Part shown: piece after piece, positions 10,840 to 17,643 of the stretch
Layout of the letters: the number at the start of each line of letters is the position of its first letter
Position numbering within the stretch: position 1 is the first letter of the stretch
Assembly: GCA_964630265.1 (NCBI GenBank)
Contig: CAZVRW010000051.1
Coordinates: forward strand, 1 to 25,113
Length of the DNA stretch: 25,113 bases
From: CAZBWP01 sp964630265
GTDB taxonomy: Bacteria > Pseudomonadota > Alphaproteobacteria > Rhodospirillales > Defluviicoccaceae
Reading direction: 5' to 3'
The notes under the pieces: model-generated
What the model saw: only the letters and a program-made list of their open reading frames with translations
Told to the model about the DNA's origin: nothing
Databases searched by the model: none
Program-made: the position numbers and the translations under genes

Positions 10840-11244
10840 ATGTCCTCGCGACGCCACACCATTCGTCTGTCCATCGTCGTCCTTGCCGCGGTGCTGGCCG
10901 TCCGTCCAGTGGCCGGTGCGACGCCTCCAGCGGAGTCCTGCGACGCCCTGCCGGAGCATACGATCGAGGCGTCGCCGGCGGTGCTGGCCACCCCGGTGGC
11001 GGCAGCTCTGGCGAAACGTCTCGGTGCCACCGGCGTCGAGCCGCGTCTCGGGGATCCGACGGCGGACGCGGAGGTGCTTCGCGCGGTCTACGGCGAGCGC
11101 CGGGTGGTGCGGCTCTCGGTGCCGGTGCCGGTGCATCTCACCTACGTCACCGCCTGGGCCGGTGAGGGCGGCAGCATCAACTTCCGCAAAGACGTTTACG
11201 AACGCGATCGACGCCTGGAGCAGGCGCTGTTCGGCGGGGAGTAA
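10840..11244 (+). CDS. secreted fragment of a YcbB-type L,D-transpeptidase lacking its catalytic domain
   Basis: A 134-residue reading frame with a clear signal peptide (residues 1-26, cleavage near VAGA). The last ~45 residues (VVRLSVPVPVHLTYVTAW, then GSINFRKDVYERD) match the C-terminal tail of YcbB/LdtD-type L,D-transpeptidases, where this segment follows the YkuD catalytic domain. The catalytic HGC-type motif (S/H-G-C-x-R) and the whole YkuD and peptidoglycan-binding domains are absent. The middle (residues 27-85) is not recognisable. It is followed 129 bp later by a DUF882/MepK-like peptidase; the same pair order, ycbB-ycbK, occurs in E. coli, which supports the origin. Possible explanations are an internally deleted gene, i.e. 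a pseudogene, or a retained small domain protein. The frame is intact and has normal codon use. Confidence 0.6.
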   Translation: MSSRRHTIRLSIVVLAAVLAVRPVAGATPPAESCDALPEHTIEASPAVLATPVAAALAKRLGATGVEPRLGDPTADAEVLRAVYGERRVVRLSVPVPVHLTYVTAWAGEGGSINFRKDVYERDRRLEQALFGGE

Positions 11245-11373
11245 GGATTGCTTAACCATGCCGCAAAATAGTGGCTTCCGATAGTCGACGTTGCCCAACT
11301 TCGGTGGCGTAGCCAACAAAAAACCCAAGAATGGCGTGACGTGGCCGAGAGAACGAGAAAGGAGATCTGGAAC

Positions 11374-11937
11374 GTGGGGGTTACCATTCCACAATCGAAA
11401 GTCAGCCGTCGTTTGATCCTCGGAGCCGGTGTCGCCGGTCTCGTGCTCGGTCAACCGATCTCGGCACTGGCGTCCACCAGAAATGCGAGTGAGCGCAAAC
11501 TGTCCCTCGTCCACCTGCACACGGGTGAAAATCTGAGCTGCGCGTACTGGCACAACGGCGGCTATGTCAGAGATTCACTCTCCGACATCAATAAACTTCT
11601 GCGCGACCACCGCTCGGGAGAGCAGACCGCCATCGATCCGAAGTTGCTCGATATTGTCTGGTCGCTGTGGGCGCGGAGCGGCGCCAATCGGCCGATCGAG
11701 GTGTTCTCGGGCTATCGCTCGCCGGCCACCAACAAGATGCTGCGGCAACGGTCGCGCGGGGTGGCGCGACGCAGCTATCACATGCAGGGCCAAGCCGTGG
11801 ACATCAAGATCCCGGGCCTGACCACGCGGCAACTGGTGCATCTCGCCAAGGATCTGGGCAAGGGCGGGGTCGGTTACTATCCGCGCAGCGGCTTCGTGCA
11901 CGTCGACACCGGTCCCGTCCGCTACTGGCGCGGCTGA
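11374..11937 (+). CDS. DUF882 / YcbK-like (MepK type) peptidoglycan endopeptidase, peptidase M15 fold
   Basis: Probable periplasmic zinc peptidase of the M15_3 (DUF882) family; E. coli YcbK/MepK cuts peptidoglycan cross-links, including those made by L,D-transpeptidases. From the GTG at 11374 it has 187 residues. AAGGAG lies 9 nt before this GTG, whereas the GTG at 11341 has no such site. The N-terminus has SRRLILGAGVAGLVLG (11-26), a twin-arginine-like export signal. Zinc-binding residues are H136 and D143 in HMQGQAVD, and H176/D178 in FVHVDTG; GYRSPATN (113-120) is the typical preceding loop. Its upstream neighbour is the gutted L,D-transpeptidase. Family certain; substrate inferred. Confidence 0.9.
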   Translation: MGVTIPQSKVSRRLILGAGVAGLVLGQPISALASTRNASERKLSLVHLHTGENLSCAYWHNGGYVRDSLSDINKLLRDHRSGEQTAIDPKLLDIVWSLWARSGANRPIEVFSGYRSPATNKMLRQRSRGVARRSYHMQGQAVDIKIPGLTTRQLVHLAKDLGKGGVGYYPRSGFVHVDTGPVRYWRG

Positions 11938-11974
11938 GCCGCCGGCTTACGGTTGCGCGGTGGGGGGCGGCTGA

Positions 11975-12979
11975 TCAGCCGGTCGCCCCTCCCGCCCCGC
12001 TGTTGCCTTGGGCCCCGCTGTCCCCTGAGGGCGGCAAGGCGACGCTGGCCAGAACGGCCATCGGCCCCATCGTTTCGAGTCGTCGCATCTGCTCGGCCGA
12101 GCCGACGAACAGAGAACCGGCAAAGCCGAGGGCATTGATCGAGATGTCCCCGGCCTTCTCGCGGCGTCGCGGCACGGCCAGCATCCAGCGCCGCGTCACC
12201 AGAAGGTTGTAGGGACCGGACGCCCGCGCCCCGTCCGCCGCCGCCGTGGCGGTGATGCCGATCGCCGCCATGACCTGCGCATAGGCCGTGCGCAGGCTAT
12301 CCCCATCCACGCTGCCATCCCCCGCGGCCCCCGCCGCTGTGCCCGCTCCCGCCGCGCCCGCCACCGCCACGAGGGCATGGCGGAACGGCAGGACGGCGCA
12401 CCGCGTCACCCTGCCTGCCGACGCCGCCAGGGCGCCGGCGACGAGCGGCTCCACCGGGATCGCCGGTCCCTCGGTGGCGAGCGGCCCAGGCACCAGCTGC
12501 AGGTGCTTGTGCGGCTGGCTGGCGCCGGCATCCCGGCCACCGTTGTAGAAACCGAGGCCATCGATCGCGGTAAGGCAGCGCGCCAGCGCGGCGAAGTCGG
12601 CGCCATCCAGCAGCGTCTCCTGATCGACGAACGTCCGCGTCACCAGCAGCAGGTGGTGGTCCAGCACGTTGAACTTGTTGAGCAGGCAGACGTGGGTGGC
12701 GGAGAGGTCGGCAACGAACAGGTCGGGATCGTAGGGCTGGAACGGATTGCGCGGGGCGGCGGTGCTGCGCGCCTGCTCCGCCTCGCGCACGCGGGCGGCA
12801 TCCTTGCGGGCGAGGCTGGAAACGCTGCGCACCACGAACCGGACGCCATGGTCGATGATGCTCCGGCATTCGGTCTCGATGGGCCGCAGCGCGCCGACGG
12901 CCAGCGCATGCAGGCTGCGGGCGCGGACCAGGGCCGGGAGGGCCGCCGGGAGTCTCGATGCCTCGAGACCGTTCTCCAT
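11975..12979 (-). CDS. Ap4A phosphorylase / ATP adenylyltransferase-like protein (HIT superfamily)
   Basis: Likely cleaves diadenosine tetraphosphate by phosphorolysis to ATP and ADP, as the APA1/APA2-type enzymes of yeast and cyanobacteria do; cytosolic. From the ATG at 12979 the protein has 334 residues. The key segment is GASQPHKHLQLVP, with the H-x-H-x-Q catalytic triplet at H157, H159 and Q161. Upstream, THVCLLNKFNVLDHHLLLVTR (near 95-115) is the family's nucleotide-binding strand pair, and PYNLLVTRRWMLAVPRR forms the second-half core. An Ala/Gly-rich insert lies near 205-225 and the tail is low-complexity (PPSGDSGAQGNSGAGGATG). GGGAGGA lies 10 nt before this ATG, so it is preferred to the upstream ATG at 13003. 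Convergent with the DUF882 gene and 93 bp after the DUF4399 gene. Confidence 0.88.
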   Translation of the reverse strand: MENGLEASRLPAALPALVRARSLHALAVGALRPIETECRSIIDHGVRFVVRSVSSLARKDAARVREAEQARSTAAPRNPFQPYDPDLFVADLSATHVCLLNKFNVLDHHLLLVTRTFVDQETLLDGADFAALARCLTAIDGLGFYNGGRDAGASQPHKHLQLVPGPLATEGPAIPVEPLVAGALAASAGRVTRCAVLPFRHALVAVAGAAGAGTAAGAAGDGSVDGDSLRTAYAQVMAAIGITATAAADGARASGPYNLLVTRRWMLAVPRRREKAGDISINALGFAGSLFVGSAEQMRRLETMGPMAVLASVALPPSGDSGAQGNSGAGGATG

Positions 12980-13072
12980 GTCCGTGTTGTCCTCCCGCGT
13001 CATCCGCCCACGCGGTCGACGTCGGCTGCGCGCGTGAGACGCCGCCCCGACGCTCCCGCCCGCGCGTCGCCC

Positions 13073-13501
13073 CTACGGCACGATGATGTAAATCTTGTCG
13101 CTGACGATCGGCGGATCGTGCGGCGTGTGATTGTGGTCGGCCAACAGCAGCTGCAACGTGTGGGTTCCGGGATCCAGCTCGATCGTCGTCTCGGTCTGGC
13201 CGGCGCCGAAGTGGACGTGGTGCTCGTCCGCCGGAATCGGCTCGTCCAGCGGTGGCAGGTCGACGTCGATGAGCAGGTGGTGGTGGCCGGTCTTCGGCGC
13301 TTCGACGCCGGCGGGGGCGATGCCCATGCCGGAGAGGCCGAAGCGGACCATGACGGGACTGGTCACGGACTCCCCGTCGGTCGGCGTGATGATGTACAGC
13401 GTGACGTTCTCCGGGGCCTTGGTCCGGTCGCCGGCCTGCACGCCGGTCATCGCCAGGAGACAGATGATGGTCGCCGCGAACGCGGATCGGAGGATGGACA
13501 T
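13073..13501 (-). CDS. periplasmic DUF4399 protein, histidine-rich
   Basis: A 142-residue exported protein with a signal peptide (1-23, ending VQA). The mature part matches the DUF4399 family pattern: VTLYIITPTDGESVTSPVMV, then GHHHLLID (72-79) and DEHHVHFGAGQTE (92-104), then DHNHTPHDPP (122-131). The family has no agreed function. The three histidine clusters suggest metal binding, but that is inference. GGGAG lies 7 nt before the ATG at 13501, which decides the start against an in-frame extension that reads upstream through a 12-bp repeat. Stop is 93 bp upstream of the Ap4A phosphorylase start, on the same strand, so a two-gene unit is possible. Confidence 0.82.
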   Translation of the reverse strand: MSILRSAFAATIICLLAMTGVQAGDRTKAPENVTLYIITPTDGESVTSPVMVRFGLSGMGIAPAGVEAPKTGHHHLLIDVDLPPLDEPIPADEHHVHFGAGQTETTIELDPGTHTLQLLLADHNHTPHDPPIVSDKIYIIVP

Positions 13502-13523
13502 TTGAGAACTCCCGTTTTGTTGG

Positions 13524-13547
13524 TTTGGCGGTTGATTTGGCGGTTGA
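13524..13547. repeat. 12-bp tandem duplication
   Basis: Two exact copies of TTTGGCGGTTGA lie in the 5' leader of the DUF4399 gene, about 25-45 bp before its start. A related GGTT/ATTGA pattern flanks them. Confidence 0.8.
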
Positions 13548-13824
13548 ATTGATTGTGCATGCGCCATGCGCGTCGCCGCGGCGCGAATGGCTCGGCTGCA
13601 TCTAAACACTCGCGCGGCCATTGCAACCCCACAGCGAGGGCTGCCGCCACGCCAGCGCGGTATGCGCTGCGCGCACGACTCCCACGAACATCAATGTGCG
13701 CTGCGCGCATGCCTCCCAAGATCGCCAACGCCGCCACGTTCCTTGACTTTTCGCTGCGAAGCCGTGATCGTTCGGGGGTGAAAGCGTTTCCCGCGCCGCC
13801 GTTGGGGCGGATCCGGCACAGGGA

Positions 13825-13860
13825 AGCGAAACGTCGTCGAGGAGCGAAACGTCGTCGAGG
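13825..13860. repeat. 18-bp tandem duplication
   Basis: Two exact, adjacent copies of AGCGAAACGTCGTCGAGG lie about 180 bp before the first MaoC gene. Could be slippage or a doubled binding site. Confidence 0.85.
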
Positions 13861-14037
13861 AATGCGTCCGCCGATCCCGGGTCAGATGCACCGGCGGGAG
13901 GCGGGGCGCCGGATTTCCCGCATGGCCGAGGGCTCGCAAGCACCGGCGCTGTTCGCCGGATGCCGCCGTTCGCCGGTCTCGAAGACCACCAAGACGACGC
14001 GCGCAACGACCAAGACCAGCAACTCCGGGGGTTCTAG

Positions 14038-14478
14038 ATGATCGACAAGAAACACATCGGGCGGACGACGCCGGCGATGACCTTCGACGTGGAGAAGGGG
14101 CGCCTGAAGTTCTTCGCCAAGGCCGTTGGCGAAACCAATCCCGTGTACAGCGACGAGGCGGCGGCGAAGGCGGCCGGCTATCCGTCGATCCCGGCGCCGC
14201 CAACGTTTGGCTTCTGCCTGGAGATGGAGTCCAACTCGCTGTGGGACAACATCGCGGCCATGGGCGTGCCGGTCGGCAAGATCCTGCACGGCTCGCAGTC
14301 CTTCAAGTACCACAAGCCGATCTGTGCCGGTGACCAGATCACCTTCGAGACCAAGGTTTCCGACATCTTCGACAAGAAGGGCGGCGCGCTCGAGTTCATC
14401 GTCGAGGACTCCGTCGGCAAGAACCAGGACGGCGACGTGGTCGTCGAGTTGCAGCGCGTAATCGTGGTGCGGAACTAG
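14038..14478 (+). CDS. MaoC-fold protein with FAS1-like dehydratase N-terminal domain (non-catalytic half of a split hydratase)
   Basis: A 146-residue single hot-dog protein of the type found as the N-terminal half of double hot-dog hydratases (MaoC_dehydrat_N). At the position where catalytic members have G-D-x-N-P-x-H, this one has GETNPVY (31-37), so the catalytic Asp and His are replaced by Glu and Tyr. The following stretch GYPSIPAPPTFGF is typical of this half. The next gene, 14 bp downstream, encodes a MaoC protein with the intact motif; in mycobacterial HadA/HadB-type enzymes such halves form a heterodimer. It probably acts as the structural and substrate-binding partner. The ATG at 14038 follows GGGGG. 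The partner role is inferred from order and motif. Confidence 0.8.
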   Translation: MIDKKHIGRTTPAMTFDVEKGRLKFFAKAVGETNPVYSDEAAAKAAGYPSIPAPPTFGFCLEMESNSLWDNIAAMGVPVGKILHGSQSFKYHKPICAGDQITFETKVSDIFDKKGGALEFIVEDSVGKNQDGDVVVELQRVIVVRN

Positions 14479-14492
14479 GGGGAGACGAAACG

Positions 14493-14912
14493 ATGACCGC
14501 AGCGACGTTTGACACCGCCACCGTCGGCGACGAGGTGATCCGCCTGGAGACCGATCCGATCTCGCGGACCACGCTGGCCCTTTACGCCGGCGCGTCGGGC
14601 GACCACAACCCCATGCACATCGATCTCGATTATGCGAAGCAGGCCGGGGAGAGCGACGTCTTCGCCCATGGCATGCTGGTCATGGCCTACATGGCGCGGT
14701 CGCTGCTGCAGTATGCGCCGCAATCGGCGCTGCGCAGCTTCTCGACGCAGTTCAAGGCGATCACTCGCGTCGGCGAGAAGATCATCTGCACCGGCACGAT
14801 CGCCGAGAAGATGGAAGAGGGCGGCGAGAAGCGCGTCAAGCTCGCGCTCACTGCCGCCAACCAGGACGGTCAGGTGAAGGCGGCCGGCGAAGCTGTCGTC
14901 GCGCTGGCGTGA
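14493..14912 (+). CDS. MaoC-family (R)-specific enoyl-CoA hydratase, catalytic half
   Basis: A 139-residue hot-dog protein that hydrates trans-2-enoyl-CoA (or -ACP) to (R)-3-hydroxyacyl-CoA. The hydratase-2 motif is intact: YAGASGDHNPMHIDLDYA at 31-48, with D37 and H42 as the catalytic pair and N39-P40 between them; FAHGMLVMAYM (58-68) is the conserved helix. AGGGGAGA lies before the ATG. The gene is 14 bp after the non-catalytic half and 237 bp before phaE. (R)-3-hydroxyacyl-CoA is exactly the monomer used by PhaEC, so a PhaJ-like supply role is reasonable, although a role in fatty-acid or 3-hydroxypropionate-type metabolism is not excluded. Confidence 0.87.
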   Translation: MTAATFDTATVGDEVIRLETDPISRTTLALYAGASGDHNPMHIDLDYAKQAGESDVFAHGMLVMAYMARSLLQYAPQSALRSFSTQFKAITRVGEKIICTGTIAEKMEEGGEKRVKLALTAANQDGQVKAAGEAVVALA

Positions 14913-14919
14913 GTGGGTG

Positions 14920-14941
14920 GGCCGGCGCCGCCGCGCCGGCC
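14920..14941 (+). terminator. perfect GC hairpin after the MaoC gene
   Basis: A 9-bp perfect stem (GGCCGGCGC / GCGCCGGCC) with a 4-nt loop begins 8 bp after the stop codon at 14912. There is no T-run behind it, so it may be a pause or RNA-stability structure rather than a classic terminator. Confidence 0.5.
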
Positions 14942-15149
14942 GCCGCGCTGCGGTTCGCTCTGGCGTTTGCCGCGAACCTGGCGTACATCCGAGCAGGTGC
15001 GCCGAGCCCCCGAGCGAACGGCAGGGACGTTTGGGGTCGTCAATAGGCCTGACCGGTCGTTCGGGATGGCCTGACGACGTGGCGGCAAAAAAGACATGTT
15101 CGGACTGTAGTACATTCGAGAAACAATCGCGTCCCGAGGGAGAATCAGT

Positions 15150-16265
15150 ATGGATTTTACAACCCAAACTTCAAACCTGATGACGATGTGGAACGAAACC
15201 CAAAAACAGATGGTTTCGAACTGGCTCACCATGATCTCTCCCGGCGGAGGCGCGTTTCCAGGCGGTCGGGCGTTCTCGGGCTTCGATCCCAGTCAGATGA
15301 TGAAGCAGATGGTTGATACGTGGTCGAGCCTGGCCGGCAACACGCCCGAGCGGCTGGCCGGCAACGTGCTCGGCTCGCCCGATGTCATGATGCGCAGCGT
15401 CAACCTGCTGATGAAGGCCTGGCAGGTGGCGGCGCCGAACATCGAGGCCGGCAAGCCGTGGCAGCCCGACCTGGCGAAGCTGCTCTCCAACTGGCAGCAG
15501 GAGATGATGCAACTGCCGAGCCGGCAGATGGCGACCGCCAACGAGTTCGGTGACTTGGTCAAGACGATGTTCACCCAAGGCTCGCCGATCACCGGCCCGT
15601 GGATGTCGATGATGAGCCAGGCGCTGGCCGGCGGTCATCCGGGGGCGGCGTTCCTCTCCGGCACCGGCATGATGAACCAGCTGATGGGCTTCGAGGAAGG
15701 CCTGATGCCGATCATGGGCGGCCTCGGCGAAATGCCGCGCGGCACCGTCGTCCGCGAGAAGATGGGCAAGATCCTCAAGGCCGCCGACGCGCTCACCGAT
15801 CTGCGCAAGGCGCAGGCGACCTACCACAAAAAGATGGGCGAAGCGCTGGCCCTGGCGGTGGAGCGGACCATCGATCACTTGGCCAAGCTGGCCGAAAAGG
15901 GCGACGAGGCCGAGAAGATCCATTCCCTGCGTGACCTGATGCGCACCTTCTACACCATCGCCGACAAGACGCTGAACGAAGTCTTCATCGGCGAAGAGTT
16001 CCTGAAGGTGCAGGAGGACATGACGTCGGCGCTAATGACCTTCAAGGTGCGGCAGCGCGAGGCCCTGGAAATCATCTACCAGGCCATGGATCTGCCGACC
16101 CGCTCCGAGGTCGACGAGGCCTACAAGGACATGCACGATCTGAAGCGCGAGGTCCGCATGCTCAAGCGGCAGCTCAAGGAGCTCGCCGAGAAAAAGCCGG
16201 CGAAGATCGCCGCGGCGCCCAAGGCGGCCAAGGCGCCGGCAGCGGGGCCGGCCGCGGCCGGCTGA
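15150..16265 (+). CDS. phaE: class III PHA synthase subunit PhaE
   Basis: Non-catalytic partner of class III polyhydroxyalkanoate synthase; it binds and activates PhaC at the granule surface. The product has 371 residues. The N-terminal part is Met/Gln/Trp-rich (MTMWNETQKQMVSNWL) and contains repeated short amphipathic helices. The conserved C-terminal half runs from about 200 to 335 (KMGKILKAADALTDLRKAQ; RDLMRTFYTIADKTLNEVF; EALEIIYQAMDLPTRSEVDE). A coiled-coil segment (HDLKREVRMLKRQLKELAEK, 329-348) and a Lys/Ala/Pro tail (KPAKIAAAPKAAKAPAAG) end the protein; such tails occur in phasins and PhaM. GAGGGAGAA precedes the ATG. The phaC gene follows 147 bp downstream, fixing the assignment. Confidence 0.88.
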   Translation: MDFTTQTSNLMTMWNETQKQMVSNWLTMISPGGGAFPGGRAFSGFDPSQMMKQMVDTWSSLAGNTPERLAGNVLGSPDVMMRSVNLLMKAWQVAAPNIEAGKPWQPDLAKLLSNWQQEMMQLPSRQMATANEFGDLVKTMFTQGSPITGPWMSMMSQALAGGHPGAAFLSGTGMMNQLMGFEEGLMPIMGGLGEMPRGTVVREKMGKILKAADALTDLRKAQATYHKKMGEALALAVERTIDHLAKLAEKGDEAEKIHSLRDLMRTFYTIADKTLNEVFIGEEFLKVQEDMTSALMTFKVRQREALEIIYQAMDLPTRSEVDEAYKDMHDLKREVRMLKRQLKELAEKKPAKIAAAPKAAKAPAAGPAAAG

Positions 16266-16326
16266 GGAGACCCCCGGGCACGGCGCGTCGCCGCTTCGGG
16301 CGCGTCGTCCCGGGATCGAAGGACAC

Positions 16327-16349
16327 CCACGGAACGAACTCGTTCGTGG
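16327..16349 (+). other. hairpin between phaE and phaC
   Basis: Nine base pairs (CCACG then AACG pairing with CGTT and CGTGG) with one bulged G and an AACT loop. It lies in the 147-bp spacer within the presumed phaEC transcript, so it may set RNA stability or the PhaE:PhaC ratio. No T-run follows. Confidence 0.45.
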
Positions 16350-16412
16350 ATCCGCGTTCAACCGGCACGGCACGCCTCGAACGACGCGATCCACTAGCAG
16401 GAGACCACGTCG

Positions 16413-17522
16413 ATGACTTCATATCCCATCGAGATCCGTCAGCAAGACCTGGCCCGCGAGATGGCCGAGATCCAGAAGAAGATCACCGCCGGCATGCAGC
16501 GCCTGCGCGACATGACCGACGACGACGTCGACATCGGCAGCGCGCCGAAGGACGTCATCTATGAGCGCGAAACCTGGAAGCTGCACCACTATCACCCGGT
16601 CAAGCCGAAGAAAGACTTGCACCCGGTGCCGTTGCTGATCGTTCCGCCGCTGATCAACGGTTACGAGGTGGCCGACCTGCAGCCCGACCGCTCGGTCGTC
16701 CGCAACTTCCTGGAACACGGCATGGACGTCTACCTGATCAACTGGGGCTATCCCAAGCGCGCCGACATGTATCTCACGTGGGACGACTATGTCTGCGACT
16801 TCATCGACGACGCCGTCGATCACGTGCTCGCCGATGCCGGGGTCGACAAGACCAGCGTGTTCGGCCTCTGCCAGGGCGGCACCATGTCGACCTGCTACGC
16901 GTCGCTCTTTCCGGAGAAGCTCAAGAACCTGGTGCTGACCGTCACGCCCATCGACTTCCATGCCAACCGCGTCGAGGGGCAGCCGCACGTCGGCCTGCTG
17001 TTCGAAATGGGCAAGACCGCCAACGTCGACCTGATGCGCGAGGCCTTCGGCCTGATCCCCGCGGACGTGCTCAACGTCTCGTTCCTCATGGCCTCGCCGT
17101 TCACCCTGATGTTCGGCAAATATGCCGACATCATCGACCTGTTCGAGAACCGCGACGCGCTGCTCAACTTCCTCCGCATGGAGAAGTGGCTGTTCGGCGG
17201 GCCGGAGGTGTCGGGCGCAGCCTATCAGCAGATGGTCAAGACCTTCCTGCAGGACAACGCGCTGGTCAAGGGCACCCTTGAATTGGACGGCCAGAAGGTC
17301 GATCTAAAGAACTTGACCATGCCGGTGCTCAATTGCTTCGCCGAACGCGACCATCTGGTCCCGCCGGGTTGCTCTCTTGGGTTGTCGAAGCACATGACGC
17401 ACAATAAAAAGTATAAAGAGTTCCCGATCAAGACCGGACACATCGGCATTTATACCGGTGGCGCGTCGCAGAAAATCATGGTACCGGGCGTGGTAGAGTG
17501 GTTGCACCAGATGGATTCATAA
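16413..17522 (+). CDS. phaC: class III poly(3-hydroxyalkanoate) synthase catalytic subunit PhaC
   Basis: Polymerises (R)-3-hydroxyacyl-CoA into PHA, with release of CoA, at the granule surface. With 369 residues it matches class III PhaC (about 355-370) and not class I or II (about 560-600). The lipase-like box GLCQGG (151-156) holds the nucleophile C153; the general-base pair is D313 in ERDHLVP and H343 in TGHIGIYTGG. The alpha/beta-hydrolase core is otherwise normal (LLIVPPLINGYEVADL near 74-89; NWGYPKRADMYLTWDDY at 110-126). AGGAGA precedes the ATG. Preceded by phaE, ended by a strong terminator. Class III pairs are best known in purple sulfur bacteria and cyanobacteria; in alphaproteobacteria class I dominates, so the locus may be ancestral paralogy or horizontally acquired. 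Confidence 0.95.
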   Translation: MTSYPIEIRQQDLAREMAEIQKKITAGMQRLRDMTDDDVDIGSAPKDVIYERETWKLHHYHPVKPKKDLHPVPLLIVPPLINGYEVADLQPDRSVVRNFLEHGMDVYLINWGYPKRADMYLTWDDYVCDFIDDAVDHVLADAGVDKTSVFGLCQGGTMSTCYASLFPEKLKNLVLTVTPIDFHANRVEGQPHVGLLFEMGKTANVDLMREAFGLIPADVLNVSFLMASPFTLMFGKYADIIDLFENRDALLNFLRMEKWLFGGPEVSGAAYQQMVKTFLQDNALVKGTLELDGQKVDLKNLTMPVLNCFAERDHLVPPGCSLGLSKHMTHNKKYKEFPIKTGHIGIYTGGASQKIMVPGVVEWLHQMDS

Positions 17523-17553
17523 AACCAATCCTCCTCCAATCTCGAACCTCCAG

Positions 17554-17580
17554 CGGCGGCCTCCGGGCCGCCGTTCTTGT
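17554..17580 (+). terminator. rho-independent terminator of the pha genes
   Basis: A perfect 8-bp stem (CGGCGGCC / GGCCGCCG) with a TCCG loop is followed by TTCTTGT, starting 31 bp after the phaC stop. Structure and tail fit an intrinsic terminator. Confidence 0.75.
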
Positions 17581-17584
17581 ATCC

Positions 17585-17608
17585 AGCGGCGTTCTGCGGG
17601 CCGCCGCT
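17585..17608. terminator. second hairpin between convergent phaC and DUF2254 genes
   Basis: A 7-bp stem (AGCGGCG / CGCCGCT) with a 10-nt loop sits 5 bp after the first terminator, sharing CCAGCGGCG with it. It could stop transcription arriving from the DUF2254 gene on the other strand, which ends at 17644. Confidence 0.4.
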
Positions 17609-17643
17609 CGTCGGCTCCAGACGTGTTGATCGGTGGGAGAGGA

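Larger units (their letters stand above)
13502..14037. other. 536-bp divergent intergenic region between DUF4399 and the MaoC genes
   Basis: No convincing gene in either direction. It contains two short tandem repeats (13524-13547 and 13825-13860) and a pair of GC-rich GCGCTGCGCGCA segments near 13664 and 13697. It should carry the promoters of the DUF4399 gene (minus) and the maoC-pha genes (plus), but no promoter was convincing. Confidence 0.6.

Noticed and set aside
13743..13771. TTGACT as promoter of the maoC-pha genes
   Set aside because: The -35-like hexamer is good, but at 17 bp the -10 position reads GATCGT, too far from consensus.
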